The notes beneath the pieces were generated by a model. That model did not search any database and was not told the DNA's origin. It worked only from the letters and a program-made list of their open reading frames with translations. Of a stretch of DNA of 6,541 nucleotides, positions 1-5,095 are shown in pieces. Every line of letters starts with the position of its first letter. Position 1 is the stretch's first letter. A program made the translations under genes and the position numbers. Origin of the DNA: Paracoccaceae bacterium (GTDB lineage Bacteria; Pseudomonadota; Alphaproteobacteria; Rhodobacterales; Rhodobacteraceae); the NCBI GenBank assembly GCA_020852535.1, contig JADZAO010000048.1, forward strand, positions 1 through 6,541, given 5' to 3'.

Positions 1-2
1 CG

Positions 3-56
3 ATGGGTAATCTGAACGCGATGGCGATAGAGTCGGTCGGTAAGTTTCTGCTCTGA
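3..56 (+). CDS. C-terminal tail of a gene entering from the left (possibly MFS transporter)
   Basis: Only the last 17 sense codons and a TGA stop are visible, in a frame open from the left edge; the true start lies outside the window. The residues read MGNLNAMAIESVGKFLL. The stretch NLNAMAIESVGK faintly resembles the NFNALAMEPxGH segment found before the last membrane helices of Bcr/CflA-type drug-efflux MFS transporters. If that is right, the protein stops some tens of residues too early and may be truncated or decayed. With so few residues, the coding status and the family are both uncertain. The gene would converge with mfd, their stops being about 150 bp apart. Confidence 0.3.
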   Translation: MGNLNAMAIESVGKFLL

Positions 57-207
57 GCACTATCCGTTCCAGTGTTCACCACTAAAGCCATTAAACTTGC
101 TTGTCTTATAGTTAAGGCTTCGAGAGAGGATGTCTACTAGATAGAGACGTCGGCCTTCCATTTTATTCAGAGTATATTGGATATAGGCCCTGCTTTCGTC
201 TGTAAAT
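57..207. other. Intergenic stretch between convergent gene ends
   Basis: This short region lies after the stop of the left-edge plus-strand frame and after the mfd stop on the minus strand. I see no convincing intrinsic terminator for either gene. The best inverted repeat is GTCT (132-135) with AGAC (145-148), which is too weak and lacks a T-tract. A minus-strand frame is open across it, ending at 60, but its only ATG inside the gap (159-161) gives 33 codons with no ribosome-binding site and no recognised family. Confidence 0.4.
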
Positions 208-3200
208 TCATGCCTCCACCTTTTGCATGACCACCTTTTCGGCCAGATCACGGGCGATAGCGAAGGCGCCCTTAATGCGGTCAGACTCAGATTTCCAATC
301 GCGCAACATAACAATTTTATTTCCGTTTACCTTTGCATCAGGATCGGCCCTGATGAAATCGACCAGCCCCGCCGGATTGGAAAATTTGTCGTTATGGAAC
401 CTCACGGTTGCACCTTTTGGCCCTGCGTCTAGGCGACTTATGCCGGCGCGTTTACACATGGATTTAATACGCACGATCAGAAGGAGAGTGTTTACTTCCT
501 TTGGTAGTGCACCAAAGCGGTCGATGAGTTCGGCGGCAAAGCCTTCAAGTTCTACTTTTGTGGTGAGTGAGGATAACCGACGGTAAAGGTCGAGGCGCAC
601 ATCAAGGTCAGTGACGTAGTCTTCGGGGATGAGGACCGGAACGCCAAGGTTGATCTGTGGTGCCCACTGGTCATCAATGGAAGAAAGAGCAGAAAGCTCA
701 CCCGATTTGATCTTGGCGATCGTGTCTTCCAGCATCTGCTGATAAAGTTCGTAGCCGACTTCTTTGATATGTCCGGACTGCTCTTCGCCTAGCAAATTAC
801 CCGCTCCGCGCAGATCAAGGTCGTAGGAGGCAAGGTTTAAACCCGCGCCAAGGCTATCAATACTCCCGAGAAGGCGCAGTCGTTTAATGGCCTGCGCAGT
901 AAGCGGTGCACGGGGTTTGGTAGTGAGAAAGCAATAGGCACGGTTCTTGGAGCGCCCTACCCTACCTCTGATTTGGTAGAGCTGTGACAAGCCGAACATA
1001 TCAGCGCGGTGAATGATCATCGTATTTGCAGTGGGGATGTCGAGACCTGACTCGACGATCGTGGTCGAAAGTAGAATGTCATATTTTCCATCGTAGAATT
1101 CGTTTACCCGCTTATCGAGATCGCCTGCGGCGAGTTGGCCTTGGGCTATAACATAGCTACATTCAGGCACGTGGTTGCAGAGAAAATCCTCGATTTCCGG
1201 CAGATCAGAGATGCGCGGGACGACGATGAATGACTGGCCACCGCGATAGCGTTCGCGCAGCAAAGCCTCGCGCAAGGTAATACTATCAAACTCCGAAATG
1301 TAGGTGCGGATGGCAAGGCGATCAACGGGAGGAGTCGCGATGATCGATAAGTCACGCACGCCGGTAAGTGAGAGTTGCAGAGTGCGCGGGATCGGCGTGG
1401 CTGTGAGCGTGAGAACGTGAATTTCAGAGCGCATTTCTTTTAGGAGCTCTTTATGGGTCACGCCGAAATGCTGTTCTTCATCTATAATTAGCAGACCGAG
1501 AGATTTGAAACGGACGCCCTTGGCAAGCAGCGCATGAGTACCAACGCAAATGTCGACCGAACCATCGGCAAGTCCTTCACGGGTGGTGTTGGCATCTTTC
1601 TGGCTAATAAGACGCGACAGTGAACGGACGTTGATAGGAAACCCGCGGAAGCGTTCTGAAAAGCTGCGATAATGCTGGCGAGCAAGGAGCGTGGTGGGGC
1701 AGATCACAGCGACCTGCATTCCAGTAAGAGCTGCTATGAAGGCTGCGCGCATCGCCACCTCGGTTTTGCCAAAGCCCACATCTCCGACGATGAGGCGGTC
1801 CATCGGGTGGCCGGATTTGAGATCGGCCACGACATCAGCGATGGCGGAAAGCTGGTCATCGGTTTCGGCATAAGGAAAGCGAGCTGCGAAAGATTCCCAT
1901 AAAGAGTGAGGTGCCTCTAAGATAGGGGCATGGCGTAGGCTACGTTCGGCGGCGATACGCATAAGACGGTCGGCAATTTCGCGAATGCGTTCTTTTAACT
2001 TGGCCTTCTTGGCCTGCCATGCACCGTTCCCCAAGCGGTCGAGTAACCCTTCCTCATGGCCATAACGCGACAGGAGTTCGATGTTTTCGACCGGCAGGTA
2101 GAGTTTTGTCTCCTCAGCATATTCCAACGCTACGCAGGCGTGAGGAGCGCCTAGCGCAGTAATAGTTTCAATACCTAGATAGCGTCCGATCCCGTGTTCA
2201 ACATGGACAACTAGATCGCCGGAAGTAAGAGTTTCAGCGTCACGCAGGAAGTTCTCGGCTTTTCGTTTTCGTTTGAGTTTACCAACGAGGCGATCACCAA
2301 GAATATCTTGTTCCGAAATCACAACAAGGCCTGGTGCAGTAAAACCGGCTTCCAAGGCCCATACCATAAGGTAGAGATTTCCTTTCTCATCTTTGGCAAC
2401 GTCGCGGAAATCCTTGGCGTGTTTAGCCCCAGTGACGCCCTGATCTTGTAATAGTCCTTCTAGGCGTTCGCGAGAACCTTTGGACCAAGACGCGATAATA
2501 ACGTTTCCCTCTTGCAAGGACTTCTTAAGGTAGTCAGCCAATGAATTGAAAAGATTTGTATTTTCTTGTTGGCGTTCGGGCGCAAAATTGCGGCCAATTC
2601 GGCCTTTGGCATCGAGTACATTCGGACCAGGGGCCTGAGGATTGGGAGAAAACTGAACGGTCCGGTGGGGAGAAATTGTTGTCTCCCATGCTGAATCGTC
2701 CAGATAGAGAAGTTCTGGAGCGCAGGGTTTGTAGACAGAATCAAACCTGTTTTTGGCGTTCAGCGCCTCTCGCCGGGCATCATATTGGTCTTCGATGCTT
2801 TCCCAGCGCGACAGGCGGGCGGGAGTAAGCTGGTCGTCTAGTAGGACAGTAGCGTTAGGTAAGTAGTCAAACAGAGTTTCTAAGCCTTCGTAAAAGAAGG
2901 GGAGCCAATGTTCCATTCCCTGATGCTTTCGGCCTGCGGAAATGGCTTCGTAGAGAGAATCTTCTGTGCCCGTTGCGCCGAACGTAATGCGGTAGGTCTG
3001 ACGAAAGCGAGTGATTGCAGCTTCGTCGAGGATAACCTCTGACATGGGGACAAAGTCTATGGACGAGAGCTTTTCAGTGGTGCGTTGGGTTCCGGGATCA
3101 AAGCGACGTATGCCGTCGAGTACGTCACCGAAGAAGTCGAGACGAATGGGCGAACGAGAACCTGGGGGCCAAATGTCGATGATGCCGCCGCGCAGGGCGT

Positions 3201-3660
3201 AATCGCCAGGCTCCGCCACGATGGACGATGGCGAAAAACCCATTCTTACAAGGAAGTTCTTGAAGCGGGCTTCATCAACGCGGTCACCTATACGGGCAGA
3301 AAAGACGGCATCACTTATCACGTCCCGTGCTGGCAGGCGCTGGGTGGCGGCCGAGAATGTGGTTAGTAGAACGAAAGCTTCTTTGATCCCATCAGCAAGG
3401 GCGGCAAGCGTGGCCATGCGACGGGCAGAAATCTCGAGGTTGGGCGAGACCCGGTCATAGGGCAGACAATCCCATGCCGGCAGCTCCAACACCACGGCTT
3501 TGGGGGCCATTACAGATAGCGCAGCCCGCATCGCATCGGCCCGTTTATCGTCACGGGCGATGTGAATAATGGGCTGGCCCTTAGCTAGTTCATTGGCGAG
3601 AAGGTGGGCATCATAGCCCTCAGGCGCGCCACCGAGGAGAATTTTTGGACTTGTCTGCAT
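208..3660 (-). CDS. mfd: Transcription-repair coupling factor Mfd
   Basis: Mfd is a cytoplasmic DNA translocase. It binds RNA polymerase stalled at lesions, pushes it off the DNA and recruits UvrA to start strand-specific nucleotide excision repair. The 1150 residues match the family length (E. coli 1148). In order I see: a UvrB-like N-terminal module (about 1-340) with the PAWDCLPYDRVSP segment near 61-73 and GDYALRGGIIDIWPPG near 152-167; a CarD-like RNA-polymerase-binding domain starting near 478 (GDLVVHVEHGIGRYLG); then the RecG-type helicase core. The core has Walker A GDVGFGKTE (626-634), the DEEQ box (727-730), TLTATPIPRTL (751-761), STTIVESGLDIP (865-876) and the arginine-finger motif QIRGRVGRS (896-904). 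The translocation motif and C-terminal regulatory domain follow (DLDLRGAGNLLGEEQSGH, 947-964, onward). No frameshift or missing motif is visible. The ATG is chosen because family-typical sequence (GGAPEGYDAHLL) begins at residue 10. A Shine-Dalgarno sequence is not obvious. Confidence 0.98.
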   Translation of the reverse strand: MQTSPKILLGGAPEGYDAHLLANELAKGQPIIHIARDDKRADAMRAALSVMAPKAVVLELPAWDCLPYDRVSPNLEISARRMATLAALADGIKEAFVLLTTFSAATQRLPARDVISDAVFSARIGDRVDEARFKNFLVRMGFSPSSIVAEPGDYALRGGIIDIWPPGSRSPIRLDFFGDVLDGIRRFDPGTQRTTEKLSSIDFVPMSEVILDEAAITRFRQTYRITFGATGTEDSLYEAISAGRKHQGMEHWLPFFYEGLETLFDYLPNATVLLDDQLTPARLSRWESIEDQYDARREALNAKNRFDSVYKPCAPELLYLDDSAWETTISPHRTVQFSPNPQAPGPNVLDAKGRIGRNFAPERQQENTNLFNSLADYLKKSLQEGNVIIASWSKGSRERLEGLLQDQGVTGAKHAKDFRDVAKDEKGNLYLMVWALEAGFTAPGLVVISEQDILGDRLVGKLKRKRKAENFLRDAETLTSGDLVVHVEHGIGRYLGIETITALGAPHACVALEYAEETKLYLPVENIELLSRYGHEEGLLDRLGNGAWQAKKAKLKERIREIADRLMRIAAERSLRHAPILEAPHSLWESFAARFPYAETDDQLSAIADVVADLKSGHPMDRLIVGDVGFGKTEVAMRAAFIAALTGMQVAVICPTTLLARQHYRSFSERFRGFPINVRSLSRLISQKDANTTREGLADGSVDICVGTHALLAKGVRFKSLGLLIIDEEQHFGVTHKELLKEMRSEIHVLTLTATPIPRTLQLSLTGVRDLSIIATPPVDRLAIRTYISEFDSITLREALLRERYRGGQSFIVVPRISDLPEIEDFLCNHVPECSYVIAQGQLAAGDLDKRVNEFYDGKYDILLSTTIVESGLDIPTANTMIIHRADMFGLSQLYQIRGRVGRSKNRAYCFLTTKPRAPLTAQAIKRLRLLGSIDSLGAGLNLASYDLDLRGAGNLLGEEQSGHIKEVGYELYQQMLEDTIAKIKSGELSALSSIDDQWAPQINLGVPVLIPEDYVTDLDVRLDLYRRLSSLTTKVELEGFAAELIDRFGALPKEVNTLLLIVRIKSMCKRAGISRLDAGPKGATVRFHNDKFSNPAGLVDFIRADPDAKVNGNKIVMLRDWKSESDRIKGAFAIARDLAEKVVMQKVEA

Positions 3661-3662
3661 AG

Positions 3663-3696
3663 GCTTGACTTAACTGTCCCTGCAGCGGGGTCAAGC
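3663..3696. promoter_or_regulatory. Inverted repeat and weak promoter-like sequence at the mfd start
   Basis: Immediately before the mfd ATG, GCTTGAC (3663-3669) is mirrored by GTCAAGC (3690-3696) with 20 bp between. On the minus strand the distal arm contains TTGACC, a good -35 match. A poor -10 candidate, TTAAGT, lies 15 bp further on and only 7 bp before the ATG. If used, transcription would start almost at the start codon, giving a leaderless or near-leaderless mRNA, which would fit the missing Shine-Dalgarno sequence. The inverted repeat could instead be an operator. Both readings are inference. Confidence 0.25.
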
Positions 3697-3723
3697 GCTA
3701 GCCGTAAAAATGCGTTAGAAGGT

Positions 3724-3739
3724 TTTGGTATATACCAAA
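3724..3739. repeat. Perfect 16-bp palindrome upstream of mfd
   Basis: TTTGGTATATACCAAA reads the same on both strands. It lies 63 bp upstream of the mfd start codon, in the gap between tRNA-Asp and mfd. The GGTATATACC core has the look of a dimeric repressor site (GntR-type sites often have a GT...AC symmetry), but no regulator is encoded in the window. A tract of Ts does not follow in either direction, so it is not a terminator. A related palindrome with the same arms occurs at 4147-4162. Confidence 0.4.
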
Positions 3740-3804
3740 TATGCAGGTGAAAAAGATACAAACGGGGATCAGAAGACAGAGATCTTAATTACTTTTTTGA
3801 AAAC

Positions 3805-3881
3805 TGGCGCGGTTGACGGGGCTCGAACCCGCGACCCCCGGCGTGACAGGCCGGTACTCTAACCAACTGAGCTACAACCGC
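3805..3881 (-). tRNA. tRNA-Asp (anticodon GTC)
   Basis: This 77-nt gene folds as a full cloverleaf and reads aspartate codons GAC and GAU. The acceptor stem GCGGTTG pairs perfectly with CAACCGC, followed by discriminator G and an encoded CCA (3805-3807). The D-arm is GCTC...GAGT, the anticodon stem CCGGC/GCCGG encloses CTGTCAC, and GTC lies at 3845-3847. The T-loop TTCGAGC is standard. It is transcribed leftward toward mfd. No hairpin-plus-T-tract separates the two, so some readthrough into mfd is possible. Its promoter probably lies beyond the degenerate copy, near 4018-4046, because only 27 bp separate the two tRNA sequences. Confidence 0.97.
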
Positions 3882-3908
3882 GCAATTTAACGATCGGAAG
3901 AAGGACTG

Positions 3909-3984
3909 TGGCGCGGTTAACAGATCTTTAACCCGGACACACCGCGCAAGGGGCCGGTATTCTAACCAACTGAGCTAGAACCTC
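3909..3984 (-). pseudogene. Degenerate tandem copy of tRNA-Asp
   Basis: This 76-nt sequence lies 27 bp upstream of tRNA-Asp on the same strand and is clearly related to it. Thirty of the first 33 bases are identical, including the whole D-loop, and 11 of the last 12 match, including the encoded CCA. The middle has decayed. The universal U33 before the anticodon is C. The anticodon position reads CTT instead of GTC. The T-loop is TTAAAGA, lacking the conserved C56. The acceptor stem has mismatches at 2-71 and 7-66, the anticodon stem at 27-43 and 29-41, and the variable region or T-stem is one base short. These losses argue against a working tRNA. It is best read as a tandem duplicate that has degenerated. 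Confidence 0.85.
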
Positions 3985-4017
3985 CTATCCACGACCTAGC
4001 CTTCCGAACGTTTGGGG

Positions 4018-4046
4018 GTATTACGCACACCCGCTTGCGGCGTCAA
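4018..4046 (-). promoter_or_regulatory. Candidate promoter for the tRNA-Asp pair
   Basis: On the minus strand TTGACG (4041-4046) is followed after 17 bp by TAATAC (4018-4023), then a run of C residues. The -35 box is strong and the -10 is moderate. A run of eight A residues on this strand, just upstream of the -35 (about 4060-4067), could act as an UP-like element. The predicted transcript would start about 25-30 nt before the degenerate tRNA copy and read through it into tRNA-Asp. No other promoter candidate was seen nearer the functional tRNA. Confidence 0.5.
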
Positions 4047-4146
4047 GCGACCTTTCAGTTTTTTTTGTGTTAACCCTACCTACATTAAGTATCGTAGAGT
4101 CAAAATTTGAGCCGGATTCCAGTTTAGTTTTCACGCCCAAAAGATC

Positions 4147-4162
4147 ATTTTGGTACCAAAAT
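4147..4162. repeat. Perfect 16-bp palindrome in the intergenic region
   Basis: ATTTTGGTACCAAAAT is perfectly self-complementary. It shares the arms TTTGGTA/TACCAAA with the palindrome upstream of mfd at 3724-3739, which differs by extra TA bases in the centre. It sits about 100 bp upstream of the candidate tRNA-Asp promoter. No T-tract follows, so a terminator is unlikely. A protein-binding site is possible but unproven. Confidence 0.35.
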
Positions 4163-4546
4163 AAACTCGGTGTTGTCCGTCGATAATAAGTGAAAACGCC
4201 CACATCGCAGCCATTGCCACCAATGCCAAACGGGTAGAAGATTCATTCCTCTCGCACGAGCGAGTGCAGATAAGTATCACATGGTAACTATCTATAAAAA
4301 TTAAATAATGTGTTTAGAGCGGATCAGAATGATGTCACACAGGTGCAAAAAAACTAAAGGAAATCCTCAAAGCCACACCAACCATGCCGGATGAAGCTCT
4401 CTAACGCGGCGAACTTCTACATCTGCCAGTCTTCGATAGTGTCAAAATTGGCCACTCCAAAAGAGAGAGGAAAGCCTCTTCCACGATCGTAAAATGGTAC
4501 GCTTTATAGACAAGAAATCTGCACAAAACCTAAAATAGGGATGCTC

Positions 4547-4575
4547 TTGCAGAGGCATGGGAAGATAGCTAAACA
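4547..4575 (+). promoter_or_regulatory. Candidate promoter of tRNA-Val(CAC)
   Basis: TTGCAG (4547-4552), a 17-bp spacer and TAAACA (4570-4575) stand ten bases before the tRNA. The -10 lies in a TAGCTAAA context, followed by a CCGCG discriminator. The second valine tRNA has the same arrangement. The predicted transcript start lies only a few bases before the mature 5' end. An alternative further upstream is TAGACA (4507-4512), an 18-bp spacer and TAAAAT (4531-4536), which has better boxes but a leader of about 40 nt. Confidence 0.45.
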
Positions 4576-4585
4576 CCGCGTCATT

Positions 4586-4660
4586 GGGCGATTAGCTCAG
4601 CGGTAGAGCGCTTCGTTCACATCGAAGATGTCAGCGGTTCAAATCCGTTATCGCCCACCA
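4586..4660 (+). tRNA. tRNA-Val (anticodon CAC)
   Basis: This 75-nt gene has an encoded CCA. The acceptor stem GGGCGAT pairs with ATCGCCC, the D-arm GCTC/GAGC has a short loop, and the anticodon stem CTTCG/CGAAG encloses TTCACAT with CAC at 4618-4620. The T-arm is AGCGG-TTCAAAT-CCGTT, with one G-U pair. It reads the valine codon GUG only. It resembles the next tRNA, Val(TAC), in the acceptor stem, the D-arm and the ATGTC variable segment, so the two are probably tandem paralogues. Confidence 0.97.
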
Positions 4661-4668
4661 CGTTTTAG

Positions 4669-4695
4669 AAAGCGTCGCCCTGCGGGGCGCTTTTT
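4669..4695 (+). terminator. Intrinsic terminator after tRNA-Val(CAC)
   Basis: AAAGCG (4669-4674) pairs with CGCTTT (4688-4693), enclosing a GC-rich, slightly bulged inner stem (alternatively CGCCC 4676-4680 with GGGCG 4685-4689 around a TGCG loop). A run of five T (4691-4695) follows at once. It starts within 10 bases of the tRNA 3' end, which suits a single-gene tRNA transcript. The next tRNA then needs its own promoter, and one is visible at 4719-4747. Confidence 0.65.
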
Positions 4696-4718
4696 ATTTA
4701 TCCGGCAAAGCTTTGTCC

Positions 4719-4747
4719 TTGATGCAACGTCAAGGGGTAGCTAAAAT
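4719..4747 (+). promoter_or_regulatory. Candidate promoter of tRNA-Val(TAC)
   Basis: TTGATG (4719-4724), a 17-bp spacer and TAAAAT (4742-4747) match the housekeeping sigma-factor consensus well (four of six and five of six bases). As at the first valine tRNA, the -10 lies in a TAGCTAAA context and a GC-rich discriminator (CGCGG) follows. The transcript should start within about three bases of the mature tRNA 5' end at 4756, leaving almost no leader. GC-rich discriminators are typical of stable-RNA promoters under stringent (ppGpp) control; whether that holds here is inference. Confidence 0.55.
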
Positions 4748-4755
4748 CAACGCGG

Positions 4756-4831
4756 GGGCGGTTAGCTCAGTTGGTAGAGCGTCTCGTTTACACCGAGAAT
4801 GTCGGGGGTTCGAGTCCCTCACCGCCCACCA
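4756..4831 (+). tRNA. tRNA-Val (anticodon TAC)
   Basis: This 76-nt gene has an encoded CCA. The acceptor stem GGGCGGT pairs with ACCGCCC, the D-arm is GCTC/GAGC, and the anticodon stem TCTCG/CGAGA encloses TTTACAC with TAC at 4789-4791. The T-arm is GGGGG-TTCGAGT-CCCTC, with one G-U pair. It reads GUA and GUG, and with the usual wobble-uridine modification probably more valine codons. It overlaps in decoding with Val(CAC) just upstream. Confidence 0.97.
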
Positions 4832-4838
4832 ATCCCCC

Positions 4839-4867
4839 GGCTTATGATGCTTATTATTGTATAAGCC
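4839..4867 (+). terminator. Possible terminator hairpin after tRNA-Val(TAC)
   Basis: GGCTTAT (4839-4845) can pair with ATAAGCC (4861-4867). A second copy of GCTTAT at 4849-4854 can pair with the same right arm around a shorter 6-base loop, so two hairpins compete. The position 8 bases after the tRNA suits a terminator, but no T-tract follows in the plus direction. It may instead protect or process the RNA 3' end. Confidence 0.3.
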
Positions 4868-5029
4868 ACTTCATCCGCAGTTCATTTCTTAGGTGCAGAT
4901 AATAACAAACACGAGCCAAAAATCTGTTTAAAAATTAAAGATTATCTGATTTTCCATCACTGATTTCTGCTCATTTTGACTTGGCGTGCATCAAAAGATG
5001 ATCTCGTTCCCATCTTGAAAACACAATAA

Positions 5030-5042
5030 GTTAGCTCAGTTG
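5030..5042 (+). repeat. Isolated 13-base match to a tRNA D-arm
   Basis: GTTAGCTCAGTTG is identical to bases 4761-4773 of tRNA-Val(TAC), but no acceptor, anticodon or T-arm surrounds it. It could be a remnant of a further tRNA gene lost from the cluster, or a chance match to a very common D-arm sequence. It abuts the lon 3' hairpin. Confidence 0.3.
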
Positions 5043-5085
5043 AACTTGAAAGGGCACGCCTTATGGCACGCTCTTTCAAGTTTGA
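5040..5085 (-). terminator. Large hairpin just after the lon stop
   Basis: AACTTGAAAG (5043-5052) pairs perfectly with CTTTCAAGTT (5073-5082) and can extend outward through two G-U pairs and a T-A pair. Inside are GGC/GCT, a 2x2 mismatch, then GCC/GGC closing a TTAT loop. The hairpin begins about ten bases past the lon stop codon. No immediate T-tract follows on the lon strand, so it is not a textbook intrinsic terminator. It could end or stabilise the lon mRNA, or block convergent readthrough from the valine tRNAs. Confidence 0.5.
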
Positions 5086-5095
5086 ATCCATTTAA

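Larger units (their letters stand above)
3985..4585. other. Long intergenic region without a recognisable gene
   Basis: This stretch separates the leftward tRNA-Asp pair from the rightward valine tRNAs. It holds the tRNA-Asp promoter candidate (4018-4046), a run of eight T near 4060-4067, the palindrome at 4147-4162, an AT-rich stretch around 4285-4312 and the tRNA-Val(CAC) promoter candidates near its right end. Possible decayed coding sequence exists on the minus strand: one frame is open from 4503 to 4420 and again from 4416 to 4357, interrupted by a single TAG at 4417-4419. It has no ATG at its beginning, no ribosome-binding site and no family I recognise. Short hairpins such as AGAGG/CCTCT (about 4466-4479) are present but unremarkable. 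Confidence 0.5.

Noticed and set aside
167..211. A 14-codon frame whose ATG overlaps the mfd stop (ATGA) after a GGTGGAGG sequence
   Set aside because: The Shine-Dalgarno-like bases are only two bases from the ATG and encode the Mfd C-terminus, and the frame ends at once.
60..314. An 84-codon minus-strand frame running through the end of mfd
   Set aside because: Its first half overlaps mfd in another frame, it has no ribosome-binding site, and the part outside mfd matches no family I recognise.
3909..3984. A functional tRNA-Lys(CTT)
   Set aside because: The CTT triplet sits in the anticodon position, but U33 and C56 are missing and several stem pairs are broken; the sequence is otherwise a tRNA-Asp copy.
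3805..3984. An integration (att) site made by the repeated tRNA-Asp sequence
   Set aside because: Att duplications normally repeat the 3' part of a tRNA and flank an element. Here a full-length copy lies 27 bp away with no integrase or cargo between.
4021..4203. A 60-codon minus-strand frame beginning with GTG
   Set aside because: It has no ribosome-binding site and no recognisable domain, and it overlaps the candidate tRNA-Asp promoter.
4131..4214. A 27-residue minus-strand peptide with a hydrophobic start (MAAMWAFSLII)
   Set aside because: It could look like a small membrane protein, but it is very short, has no properly spaced Shine-Dalgarno sequence, and its coding region contains the palindrome at 4147-4162.
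4976..5004. A plus-strand promoter starting with TTGACT at 4976
   Set aside because: No acceptable -10 box occurs at 16-18 bp, and no gene follows on that strand.
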